This document shows, piece by piece, positions 43,578 to 52,815 of a DNA stretch of 64,000 nucleotides (positions are counted from its first letter, which is position 1; each line of letters starts with the position of its first letter). The notes beneath the pieces are model-generated. The model saw nothing but the letters and a program-made list of their open reading frames with translations. It was not told the origin of the DNA and did no database searches. This stretch comes from Curtobacterium sp. UNCCL20 (GTDB lineage Bacteria > Actinomycetota > Actinomycetes > Actinomycetales > Microbacteriaceae). Location: positions 431,769-495,768 of the forward strand of contig NZ_FNKG01000003.1 of assembly GCF_900101675.1 (NCBI RefSeq), written 5' to 3'. Both the position numbers and the translations under genes were made by a program.

Positions 43578-45098
43578 TCAGTCTGCCGAGTACACGAATG
43601 ATTCGAGCCGCCCCTGCGCATCTCCGGGGCCGACCGCGAGCATGCGCCCTGTGAATCCAGCGGCAACTTCAGTCGAGAGGTAGCGTCCGTCGAGTCGACC
43701 GAGTTCGATCTCGCCTTCGTTCTCCACCAGGGATAAGACGATCTCGTCTGGACCCGCTAACCGTAGGGGTTCCGGCTGCGGCCGCGGTGGGATGCTGCGA
43801 ATACGGAGGATCGTTCTCGAGCTTCCCGTCGAGACACTTTTGAGGGTGTGCTCGATTTCACCGATACGGGCCAACGCTCGAACGGTCCCGGCTTCCACAA
43901 AGAACCCGTACCAGTGCCTGTCATCAACCCGGAGCAAAAACCTGGCAGACCCTGTAAACACAGCTTCCGCGATCCAACGAAGATCGCGCACCCGCGTGCA
44001 CAACAAACCGCTGGTGCCATTCTCGTGCAGCAATCGAAGGCCGCCCTCCGGGTCCCAAGCGACAACTTGCTCCGCTTCAGAACCCGGTACGACCCAGCGG
44101 TCATCGAGTCGTGTCGTCGTGAAATTGTCCTGGAACGAGGTGAGAGAGGGAGGAATGTCGAATGCTGAATCATCGAAGACGGGCCAACCTCCAACCCAGT
44201 CAATTGCGCCGAGGAAGGTCTCACGCCCGAGCACATGGTATCCCGGTGTTGACCCTCGATTTCGGACTCCCAGATACACGGCAGCCCAGCCGCCGTCCGC
44301 CAGCTGAATCAGGTCGGCATGACCGACATTTTGAACGGGATGAGAAATCACGCTTCGCCGGGAAAATATGGGGTTCTGAGGGTGCGTCTCGAACGGTCCG
44401 CGGGGAGAAGGTGCTCGGGCAACGGTCACGGAATGCCCCCGTTCAGTGCCTCCTTCTGCCAGCAGCAGGTACCACCACTGGTCGATGAGGTACAGGTGTG
44501 GGCCTTCAACGGCATCCAGTCCGCTTCCTTGCCAGATTGGATAGGGCTCGTCGAGAAGCTCGCCGGATCCGAGGTCGACCCGGGCTTGCATTATGCCCGT
44601 TTCGGTCGTGAAGTCCATCGCTTTCCAAGTGAGGAGGCAGAGTCCGTCTTCGTCCCAGCAGAGGTCGGGGTCGATGCCGATCGCTTCGCTGATGAAAGTC
44701 GGCTCCGTCCATGGACCCGCTGGATCGGTCGCCGAGACGACGATTTGACCGGCGGTGAAGTCACTCACATTCGTAGTGACGTACCAGAATCGACCTGCAT
44801 GATAGCGGAGCGTGCCGGCATAGATTCCAGTAGAGTCCGCGCCGGCGCCTCGCCGGAATTGAGTCCGTCGGGAGAGGATATGGCCGACCTGTGTCCAACT
44901 GACAAGGTCGGTGCTGTGGAAAAGCGGGATGCCCGGGAAATACTCGAAGCTCGAAGTCGCGAGGTAGTAGTCGTCACCAACCCGGCATACTGTCGGATCG
45001 GGATAGAATCCCTGAAGAATAGGTGCTATGGCGGAGTTGCCACTGTGGTGCTTCGACCGACGACCCGCGGCATCGGGGTGCGTTTGACTTGTTTTCAC
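43578..45098 (-). CDS. GH43 beta-xylosidase/alpha-L-arabinofuranosidase
   Basis: This 506-residue enzyme has a five-bladed propeller. The catalytic base Asp is in GFYPDPTVCRVGDDYYL near residue 26, the pKa-modulating Asp in GIDPDLCWDEDG and the acid Glu in DAVEGPHLY near 190. The C-terminal 190 residues are a GH43 C2-type beta-sandwich (FQDNFTTTRLDDRW). GTG 45098 has AGGAGA upstream and no signal peptide follows. It should trim xylose or arabinose from imported hemicellulose oligosaccharides. A strong hairpin separates it from the binding-protein gene upstream in the same operon. Confidence 0.9.
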   Translation of the reverse strand: MKTSQTHPDAAGRRSKHHSGNSAIAPILQGFYPDPTVCRVGDDYYLATSSFEYFPGIPLFHSTDLVSWTQVGHILSRRTQFRRGAGADSTGIYAGTLRYHAGRFWYVTTNVSDFTAGQIVVSATDPAGPWTEPTFISEAIGIDPDLCWDEDGLCLLTWKAMDFTTETGIMQARVDLGSGELLDEPYPIWQGSGLDAVEGPHLYLIDQWWYLLLAEGGTERGHSVTVARAPSPRGPFETHPQNPIFSRRSVISHPVQNVGHADLIQLADGGWAAVYLGVRNRGSTPGYHVLGRETFLGAIDWVGGWPVFDDSAFDIPPSLTSFQDNFTTTRLDDRWVVPGSEAEQVVAWDPEGGLRLLHENGTSGLLCTRVRDLRWIAEAVFTGSARFLLRVDDRHWYGFFVEAGTVRALARIGEIEHTLKSVSTGSSRTILRIRSIPPRPQPEPLRLAGPDEIVLSLVENEGEIELGRLDGRYLSTEVAAGFTGRMLAVGPGDAQGRLESFVYSAD

Positions 45099-45147
45099 GG
45101 CGTTCTCCTGAAGAAGGGGACCTAGCGGCGAGCAGATGCCACGGATT

Positions 45148-45184
45148 CGGCCCGCCGCCTCATCGGCGAGGAGGCGGCGGGCCG
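45148..45184 (-). terminator. Intra-operon 14-bp hairpin between binding-protein and GH43 genes
   Basis: CGGCCCGCCGCCTC pairs perfectly with GAGGCGGCGGGCCG around a 9-nt loop. It lies just after the substrate-binding protein stop and before GH43 on the minus strand. Such hairpins usually raise the amount of binding protein by protecting the upstream mRNA or partly terminating. This is the strongest such hairpin in the island. Confidence 0.75.
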
Positions 45185-45201
45185 GGATTGCAGTGGTCGA
45201 C

Positions 45202-46491
45202 CTACTCGACGCCCTTGTCGTAAGCCGATTGGACCTTCGCAAGTGTCCCGTTCACGGTGTCCCTGCCGAGGAGGAGCCCTTGAATGGACTCGTTGATCGC
45301 GGGCTGGGTTGCCGCATTCGGCCACACGGGCAGCTTGGTGAAGGTGCCCGATTCGATGTACTTCGCGAACTCGTTGAGTGACGCGGGTGCCTTGTAGTCC
45401 TTCTGCGGAATTGCAGGGAGCGCAGCGAACGCGGCTGCGTGTGTTGCGATCTGGTCTGGCTCAGAGAGGAACTGCAGGAAAGCCTGGGCGGCCGCGGGAT
45501 TCTTTGCCTTCGCGTTCACGGCGATGGTGTAACCGAGCAACGCGGTTGCGAAGGTGTCCTTCGGGTTGTCCGTCGCGGGCATTGGTGCAAAGGTCAGTTC
45601 GTCCTTCGGGGCTTTCGCCCCGATGGATCCAAGGACGGCCGAGACATCGACGATACCCAAAGCCTTGCCGGCGGCGACCTCGTCGGCGCCCTGTGTCCGG
45701 TCGCGGCCGAGTGCCCCGTCGCCGAAGCAGCCCATATCGAACATCTTCTTGTAGATCTCGAGCTGGTCCTTCCACCCGGACTTGGCGAATTTGAAGGTAC
45801 CTGCGGTGGTCTGCTTGGTCGCTTCCGGGTCCGGACCATAGACGAGTGACGCCGTCTGCGCGTACGAAAGCATCTGCGGCCCACCTTGCGCGTCGCCAAG
45901 GCCCTGCGCGTAGGCGTAGACGCCAGCCTTCTTCGCAGCGGTGCAGAGGCTGTACACCTCGTCGATGGTCTTCGGGACTGTCAGACCGTACTTGTCCAAG
46001 GTCGTCTTGTCGTACACGGCCCCCATGCCCTGGGCGATCCCAGGATAAGCGTAGGTTTTACCCTTGTAGTTCACCTCGCTCTTCCACTGGTCTGGAATTG
46101 TCTTGGTCCAAGGCGACGACGAGATATCGAGGAGCTTTCCCTGCGAGGCAAGAGTGACGACCGTCGTGCCTCCACCCGTGCCCGGGGTTCCGCCAGGGAA
46201 GGTGATGAGGAGGTCGGGCGCAGTTCCCGCCTGTAGCTGAGTGCTCAGGACGCCGCTGAGGTCGCCCCCCTGGTAGGTGATGTCCATCTTCACGCCAGGG
46301 TGTTCCTTCTCGAAGGCTTTCGCAACCGGATCGATCGAATCTTTGAAGGTCGAGTCCCAGATGCCCGTGACCGTCCCGGTGAGCTTTCCGTCCGAGCTTG
46401 CGGCCGTGGGGGTTCCGCTGCTTGAGCAGCCTGCGAGGAGTGCGCCGGTCATGATCAGCGCGCCGGCCGCGAGGCCAGTTCGAATCTTCAT
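45202..46491 (-). CDS. Sugar ABC transporter substrate-binding lipoprotein
   Basis: This 429-residue lipoprotein has a signal peptide MKIRTGLAAGALIMTGALLAGC with the lipobox Cys near 22. It is a family 1 solute-binding protein with VTGIWDSTFKDSIDPVAKAFEKEHPGVK at the N-terminus and the hinge region DLLITFPGG. ATG 46491 has AGTAGGATC upstream. It captures oligosaccharides for the two permeases encoded upstream. The order permease-permease-binding protein is the reverse of the common order. The gene is followed by a strong hairpin that probably favours its expression. Confidence 0.9.
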   Translation of the reverse strand: MKIRTGLAAGALIMTGALLAGCSSSGTPTAASSDGKLTGTVTGIWDSTFKDSIDPVAKAFEKEHPGVKMDITYQGGDLSGVLSTQLQAGTAPDLLITFPGGTPGTGGGTTVVTLASQGKLLDISSSPWTKTIPDQWKSEVNYKGKTYAYPGIAQGMGAVYDKTTLDKYGLTVPKTIDEVYSLCTAAKKAGVYAYAQGLGDAQGGPQMLSYAQTASLVYGPDPEATKQTTAGTFKFAKSGWKDQLEIYKKMFDMGCFGDGALGRDRTQGADEVAAGKALGIVDVSAVLGSIGAKAPKDELTFAPMPATDNPKDTFATALLGYTIAVNAKAKNPAAAQAFLQFLSEPDQIATHAAAFAALPAIPQKDYKAPASLNEFAKYIESGTFTKLPVWPNAATQPAINESIQGLLLGRDTVNGTLAKVQSAYDKGVE

Positions 46492-46580
46492 CGATCCTAC
46501 TTTCTGAGCTTGCTTTTGATGGGGGAGGTGATTTCGACCGGCCGAACGCCGGAAGTTTCTGTCGTCGCCGCTAGAGGCCA

Positions 46581-47405
46581 TTAGCCCTTGAGCCCCCCTG
46601 CGAACCCCTGGATGACGTACCGTTGGAATACTAGGTAAATCGTCAGCACAGGAACCATCGATATTATGAGGGCGGCGAAGATGAGGGACCAATTAGTCGC
46701 GTAAGCGCCTACGAATTGGAAGATTGCAACGGGAATCGTGGAGATGCTGCTGCCTGCCAAGTAGAGCAAAGGGCTGAAGAAATCGTTCCAGATTCCCACT
46801 CCAACCAAAATGATCAGGGTGCCGAGCACCGGGCGAAGCAAAGGAATGACCACGTGGAAGAACACGCGAGAGTCGCTGCAACCATCGATGCGTGCTGCTT
46901 CCTCGTACTCGAGAGGAACACTTGAGCGGAGGAACGTTGTTGTCAAGAAGATGGCAAACGGCATGTTCCCGCCGACGTACAGGACGATGAGAGCCCAGGG
47001 CGTTCCGAGCAGGCCGAGGTCGCGCATTGTCACATAGAGCGGCAAAAGGGCGACCTGGGCGGGGAGCAGCAACCCGATCAGGAAGAAGTAGAACGTCGAA
47101 GTAGCGAGCCGTGCGGTGGACCGCGCCAGCGGATAAGCGGCCATTGTCGCCACGATCAAGATCGCGAGGCACGAGACGGTCGTGACGAGCATGCTCGTCA
47201 CGATGGCCGAAGGAAGTCCAGACTGCGTCCAAGCTTGGACGAAGTTGTCTCCTGTTGCCCGGGTACTCGGTACGAAGGCGGGCGTGAAATCGTCGGCGGG
47301 GCGGATCGCCAGATTGATCAAGAGGTACACGGGGATGAGGAACAGCAGGCTGCTGCCGTAGGAAAAAACGTGCGCTCCGGCGCTACCGATCTTCGAGGCG
47401 TTCAT
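46581..47405 (-). CDS. Carbohydrate ABC transporter permease (MalG type)
   Basis: This 274-residue inner-membrane protein has six predicted transmembrane segments. The EAA loop reads EYEEAARIDGCSDSRVFFHVVIPLLRP, the site that docks the ATPase. The N-terminal portion DDFTPAFVPSTRATGDNFVQAW is the usual periplasmic loop of MalG-type proteins. The ATG at 47405 overlaps the upstream permease stop by 4 nt. It works with the adjacent MalF-type permease and binding protein. No ATP-binding subunit is encoded in the window. Confidence 0.91.
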   Translation of the reverse strand: MNASKIGSAGAHVFSYGSSLLFLIPVYLLINLAIRPADDFTPAFVPSTRATGDNFVQAWTQSGLPSAIVTSMLVTTVSCLAILIVATMAAYPLARSTARLATSTFYFFLIGLLLPAQVALLPLYVTMRDLGLLGTPWALIVLYVGGNMPFAIFLTTTFLRSSVPLEYEEAARIDGCSDSRVFFHVVIPLLRPVLGTLIILVGVGIWNDFFSPLLYLAGSSISTIPVAIFQFVGAYATNWSLIFAALIISMVPVLTIYLVFQRYVIQGFAGGLKG

Positions 47406-48343
47406 GCGTTTCGATCCTGACGTCGAAGTACGGCGAACTGGATAAGCGAGAGGGCTGCAACACCAATGGCAAGGAGTACGGCGAGGGCCGCAGAGAGTCC
47501 GTACGAGCCGTATTGGGAGAAGTACTTGTAAATAAGTGTTGAGATCGTTTCTGTCGAGCCAGCCGGCCCGCCGCCCGTGATAGCGAAAATCTGGTCGAAA
47601 ATCTTCAGGCCGCCTATCAGTCCGATCATGAGGTTGATGGTCACGGCGGGGGCCAGTAGCGGCAGCGTGATGTTTCGGAACTTCCCCCACGTCCCCGCCC
47701 CGTCGAGAGAAGCTGCCTCGAGCAACTCCGCGGGCACACCTTGTAGCCCAGCAAGGTAAATGATCATGGTCGAACCAGTGAACTGCCACACGACCACCAC
47801 GATGATGATCCAGAGCGCCGTGTTCGGGTTGCCAAGGAAATCGATCTGCTGGACGCCGAAGGACTGGAGGGCGACGTTGATCGCGCCCGTCCCCGGAGGG
47901 CCAAAGATGTACTTGAACAGATATCCCACCACCAGGGGGGATACCACCATCGGTGCGAAGATGATCGTTCGCAAGATGTTCCGCCCCCTGAGCGGCCCGC
48001 TGAGCACGAGCGCGAGCAGGAGTCCGAGTACGTTCTGGATAACCACCGTCGCGATCGCGATGAAGAGGGTTCGCAGCGCGGCCGTACCCGAGTCGCCCTG
48101 GAAAAGGGTGACGAAGTTGCCGAATCCGATGAACTCCGCATTCGGCTTGAACGCTGACCAGTTGGTCAGCGACATGTACGCGCCCTGGACCGTGGGGACA
48201 ATTACGATGAGGAGGTAGATAGCGAGTGCGGGAAGGGCGAACCACCACAGAGCGCGTCCGACCGAACTCCGCCGGCGTCGGGGACTGTGTCGATCGGCCG
48301 GGGCCACCGGTGCGAGGGCGGGCGTCTTCACTGTCGTCGTCAT
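47402..48343 (-). CDS. Carbohydrate ABC transporter permease (MalF type)
   Basis: This 313-residue protein has six predicted transmembrane segments after a basic N-terminus (RRRRSSVGRALWW). It carries the MalF-type EAA loop ELLEAASLDGAGTWGKFRNITLPLLAP near 220. It is the first gene of the minus-strand glycan operon and follows the divergent LacI regulator by about 157 nt. It pairs with the MalG-type permease encoded next. Like its partner it must borrow a shared ATPase such as an MsiK-type protein, which is inference. Confidence 0.91.
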   Translation of the reverse strand: MTTTVKTPALAPVAPADRHSPRRRRSSVGRALWWFALPALAIYLLIVIVPTVQGAYMSLTNWSAFKPNAEFIGFGNFVTLFQGDSGTAALRTLFIAIATVVIQNVLGLLLALVLSGPLRGRNILRTIIFAPMVVSPLVVGYLFKYIFGPPGTGAINVALQSFGVQQIDFLGNPNTALWIIIVVVVWQFTGSTMIIYLAGLQGVPAELLEAASLDGAGTWGKFRNITLPLLAPAVTINLMIGLIGGLKIFDQIFAITGGGPAGSTETISTLIYKYFSQYGSYGLSAALAVLLAIGVAALSLIQFAVLRRQDRNA

Positions 48344-48456
48344 TGACCTACCTGCTTTGGTGCGATTACCGGTGGCAGCCGTTCGGTCGGCTGGCGTCCG
48401 AGGATCTCCGTTGATGGGCCGATCGTAAGGTGTGAAACAGTGGCGCCGTACGCGAG

Positions 48457-48487
48457 TTGCGCAATAAGATGACGCTCACGTTGCGAA
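48457..48487. promoter_or_regulatory. Candidate LacI-type operator pair
   Basis: TTGCGCAA (48457-48464) is a perfect 8-bp palindrome, and the related TTGCGAA lies at 48481-48487, in the spacer between the divergent permease and LacI genes. LacI regulators usually bind palindromes with a central CG pair in such spacers. The second copy is close to the lacI ATG, fitting autoregulation. Confidence 0.35.
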
Positions 48488-48500
48488 GGAGCGCGGTTCG

Positions 48501-49520
48501 ATGGAGAACGTCTCTCGGGTTTCGATGGCCGATGTAGCAAGTGCGGCCGGGGTGTCACTCTCGACCGTGTCACGGGCGCTGTCGGGTCGCGGCGATCTGC
48601 CGGGGGAGACACGTTCGCGGATCCAGCTCGTGGCTCGGGACCTCGGGTATCAGCGGGCTGCGACACCGCGAGGTCGCCCATCGACCAGCGATCCGCGCAT
48701 GATCGAGCTTGTTCTGGGCGTCTTCGATGACCCGTGGACCGACGAGGTCGTCAGCGGGGCGCGGTCAGCTGCGGCGCGGTTGGGGTACGACCTGGTGTTG
48801 ACGGCCGAACGCGACGATCCCGCCGACGATTGGCCAACTCGGGCGGCAGCTCGGAAGTCTGGAGGCGTCATCCTTGGGCTCATCCGCCCGACGCAAACTC
48901 AACTCGCGCGACTTCGAGATTTCAACATCCCCGTCGTCTTGCTTGATCCCCGTTCGGGTTCGCACAGGGAACTCGAGAGCGTAGGGACGACTGACGAGGC
49001 AGGGGGGCATGATGCGGGTGCGCACCTAGCGGACCTTGGCTTCGTACGGTTCATGGTCGTCGTGGGGGACCCTCCATTCCGATTCGGCAGGGCCCGCGAG
49101 GCAGGCTTTCGAGCGGCCGTTCTGGAGCGGGTTCCGGGCGCCGAGATCAGAACGGTGCGGGCTTCCTGGACGGACGCGGATCTGGCGGCTGCTCTCCGCC
49201 CGGTGTTGCGCCAAACACCGCTGCCAATCGGCGTCTTCGCCTGTAACGACGCGATGGCGGCAGGCGTGTACAGAGCAGCGGCGACCCTTGGTCTCCGGAT
49301 CCCGCAGGATCTTTCGGTGATCGGTTTCGACGACACGCCACTTGCGGCCTCGCTGGCACCACCTCTCACGACCGTGCGTCAACCTATCCGCGAGATGGCC
49401 GCTCGATCGGTCGAGTTCATTCGTGAACTGAGATCGGGTGCGGCCCGGCCTGGCGAGCGGATCGAATTGCCCACCAAACTGATCGTTCGTGGCTCGACCT
49501 GCGCAGCTGTCCGTCCGTAG
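48501..49520 (+). CDS. LacI family transcriptional regulator
   Basis: This 339-residue protein has the N-terminal HTH (MADVASAAGVSLSTVSRALSG, about residues 9-29) and hinge helix. A periplasmic-binding-protein-like effector domain follows, with GVFACNDAMAAGVYRAA and LSVIGFDDTPLAASLAPPLTTVRQP near 275-300. It is divergent from the ABC-glycosidase operon and almost certainly controls it, with an imported sugar as inducer. ATG 48501 has AAGGAGC upstream; ATG 48525 is a less likely start. Confidence 0.93.
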   Translation: MENVSRVSMADVASAAGVSLSTVSRALSGRGDLPGETRSRIQLVARDLGYQRAATPRGRPSTSDPRMIELVLGVFDDPWTDEVVSGARSAAARLGYDLVLTAERDDPADDWPTRAAARKSGGVILGLIRPTQTQLARLRDFNIPVVLLDPRSGSHRELESVGTTDEAGGHDAGAHLADLGFVRFMVVVGDPPFRFGRAREAGFRAAVLERVPGAEIRTVRASWTDADLAAALRPVLRQTPLPIGVFACNDAMAAGVYRAAATLGLRIPQDLSVIGFDDTPLAASLAPPLTTVRQPIREMAARSVEFIRELRSGAARPGERIELPTKLIVRGSTCAAVRP

Positions 49521-49810
49521 AGCCTTTGCCGGTCCGCGCCTGACCGTTCCCATTGCGGTCGACTCGGATCGGCCGGGAACGTCTGAGGGCCGGGAGTGGC
49601 AACGAAGGAGGAGGCCGTGGCCAGCGGAGGCTGGACGCTGATCGGGTGTTCGTCGAGCCAACGTCGCTGCTTGGCGGACCAGCTGGGATTCGCGGCCACG
49701 TGAGGGAGCCCTCCGCTCTGGGCGTGAAGAGGGCTCAGCGCCGATAATGCATATTATGTCAACTCAGGCGGAACGGGCCGGCCGGAAGCACGCTCGGCTG
49801 CACCGGAGTT
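49521..49810. other. Right-boundary spacer of the island with a possible gene fragment
   Basis: No intact gene is seen in about 290 nt. An imperfect hairpin CGTTCCC (49545-49551)/GGGAACG (49575-49581) could end the lacI transcript. On the minus strand, from GTG 49699 to about 49550, there is a protein-like N-terminus beginning VAANPSWSAKQRRWLDEHP that loses pattern afterwards, possibly a truncated gene. ATAAT-GCAT-ATTAT (49744-49757) is an unusually AT-rich inverted repeat just upstream of the antiporter. Confidence 0.4.
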
Positions 49811-50911
<1,101 letters not shown>

Positions 50912-50924
50912 GCCTCGTCGAGCG

Positions 50925-51956
50925 TCAGAACACCGCCACCGTCATGCCGGCCGACGTCGCTGGTCGGTCCATCGCGACGAGAGCGTCAGGCAGGTCGTCG
51001 AACGGGATCGTCCGACCGACGGACTCGGACGGACGGAGCCGACCGGTGACGACGTCGTCGAGCATCGCCGCGTACTCCCCCACGGCGATCCCGTGGCTGC
51101 CGAGCAGTTCGAGTTCCTCCGCGATCACCTTCCCCATCGGGATCGCCGGCGTGGCCTCGTCGTCGAGGAGCAGACCGACCTGGACGTGCCGACCCCGCGG
51201 ACGGAGCGACGCCACCGCCGCCACCGAGGTCGCCCGACTGCCGAACGCATCCACCGAGACGTGCGCCCCGCCGCCGGTGATCGTCCGGACGGAGTCGACG
51301 ACGTCGTCGTCCATCGGGACAGGGTGAGCGCCGAGTGCTTCGGCACGGGCGAGCGCGGCGGGCGAGACGTCGACCGCGACGACGTGTGCACCTGCGGCGA
51401 CGGCGACGATCACCGTCGACAGCCCGACCCCGCCGCAGCCGTAGACGACGACCCACTCCTCCTCGACGACGCGGCCGCGGGCGTGGAGTGCGTGGTACGC
51501 GGTGCCGAACCGGCACCCGAGCCCGGCCGCCTCGGCGAACCCGACGGCATCGGGCAGCGCCACCAGGTTGACGTCCGCGTGCGGGACGACGACCGACTCG
51601 GCGTAGGAGCCGGGCAGGGTGAAGCCCGGCTGCTGCTGTCGTGTGCACACCTGCGTGGCGCCGTCGAGGCACTGGGCGCACTCCCCGCACGCGAAGACGA
51701 ACGGCGCGGTCACGCGATCCCCCACGGCGAACCGCGTCACGTGCGGCCCGACGGACGACACGACGCCGGCGAACTCGTGGCCGGGCACGTGCGGCAGCCG
51801 GACCGAGTCGTCGTGACCCTTCCACGCGTGCCAGTCGCTCCGACACACCCCGGTCGCGGCGACCCCGACGACCACGCCGTCCTCGGGCGCGACGGGGTCC
51901 GGGAGCTCGATGATCGACGGCACGGACCCGAACTGCTCGTACTGCACTGCGCGCAT
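50925..51956 (-). CDS. Zinc-dependent alcohol dehydrogenase (MDR family)
   Basis: This 343-residue enzyme has the catalytic zinc Cys in ATGVCRSDWHAW near 38 and His in VPGHEFAG near 61. The structural zinc cluster is FACGECAQCLDGATQVC (about 90-106), and the NAD motif GCGGVGLSTV lies near 175. It is closest in style to bacterial propanol-preferring alcohol dehydrogenases; the physiological alcohol is unknown. The ATG at 51956 is supported by family length, although upstream sequence is also open. It is convergent with the antiporter gene. Confidence 0.88.
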   Translation of the reverse strand: MRAVQYEQFGSVPSIIELPDPVAPEDGVVVGVAATGVCRSDWHAWKGHDDSVRLPHVPGHEFAGVVSSVGPHVTRFAVGDRVTAPFVFACGECAQCLDGATQVCTRQQQPGFTLPGSYAESVVVPHADVNLVALPDAVGFAEAAGLGCRFGTAYHALHARGRVVEEEWVVVYGCGGVGLSTVIVAVAAGAHVVAVDVSPAALARAEALGAHPVPMDDDVVDSVRTITGGGAHVSVDAFGSRATSVAAVASLRPRGRHVQVGLLLDDEATPAIPMGKVIAEELELLGSHGIAVGEYAAMLDDVVTGRLRPSESVGRTIPFDDLPDALVAMDRPATSAGMTVAVF

Positions 51957-52101
51957 GGCGCCATCCTGGCAGACGGCAAGAGCCCGGACGGGCAGACCGG
52001 CGGGGTCCGCACTCCCCCACAGGCACCCTGGCACGCCGGGAGTCCACAGATCGCGGATCGGCCGTTGTCCGGCCGCCAGGGCCTCCGCTTCACTGGTGGG
52101 C

Positions 52102-52542
52102 ATGGACGGAATCCGCTTCTCCGACGATCCCGACGACCTCGACGTCGACCGCGTGCACCACTGGCTCAGTGAGCAGTCGTACTGGGCGCGCGGCCGTGAC
52201 CGTGCCACGCAGCTGGCGATCATCGCCGGGTCCCGGAACTTCGGTGTGTACGACGACGCGACCGGGCAGCAGCTCGGGTACGCACGTGTGATCACCGACG
52301 GGGTCACCTTCGGCTGGCTCGCCGACGTCTTCGTCGATCCCGGTTCACGGGGGCGGGGTGTGGGCGTCGCGCTGATCGAGGGCGTCACCGCGGCGATCGA
52401 GCCGCTCGGCCTCAAGCGGTTCGCCCTCTTCACGGCGGATGCGCACGGCCTCTACGAGCGGTTCGGGTTCCGGCGGCTGCCCGATGCTGACGGCTGGATG
52501 ATGCGGCCCGGCCCGGGGTTCGGGGGTGACTTCCACCCGTGA
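52102..52542 (+). CDS. GNAT family N-acetyltransferase
   Basis: This 146-residue acetyltransferase has the acetyl-CoA loop VDPGSRGRGVGVALI (about 76-90, the RGxGxG/A motif). The upstream strands TFGWLADVFV and the C-terminal ADAHGLYERFGF motif are typical of small GNAT proteins related to arylalkylamine acetyltransferases. The substrate is unknown. The ATG is chosen because the fold starts right after it. A hairpin follows the stop. Confidence 0.88.
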   Translation: MDGIRFSDDPDDLDVDRVHHWLSEQSYWARGRDRATQLAIIAGSRNFGVYDDATGQQLGYARVITDGVTFGWLADVFVDPGSRGRGVGVALIEGVTAAIEPLGLKRFALFTADAHGLYERFGFRRLPDADGWMMRPGPGFGGDFHP

Positions 52543-52599
52543 TGCAGGACCCGGCGGACGACGCGTGTCGCGGGGTGCAGACGCGGGGACCGACGGTCG

Positions 52600-52631
52600 G
52601 GAGGCCCGTGGCGGGGTCACCACGGGCCTCC
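52600..52631 (+). terminator. 12-bp GGAGGC-family terminator
   Basis: GGAGGCCCGTGG pairs with CCACGGGCCTCC around an 8-nt loop, followed by AGTCCGTC. It shares the GCCTCCAGTCC right arm with hairpins at 21921 and 24484 and follows the acetyltransferase gene. Confidence 0.78.
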
Positions 52632-52815
52632 AGTCCGTCTCCTGGTTGCGTCGAGACCACCTCCAGAAGCCGCCGTCCTCGGACGCGGGATGGTTTGTCC
52701 CCTCCGCGCGGGCCGATGTCCGGCCCGCGCGAAGACCAGTAGAAGGAGAAGCAGGGGATGCGTCCGACGGTGGGCGCGGGATGGAGGCACGGTGTCCGGA
52801 GATCGCAGGAGCAGG

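Noticed and set aside
46581..48248. One long permease fusion across both ABC permease genes
   Set aside because: The upstream part of that frame is Arg/His/Pro-rich without hydrophobic segments. The MalF-type gene in the other frame has proper membrane segments and overlaps by 4 nt.
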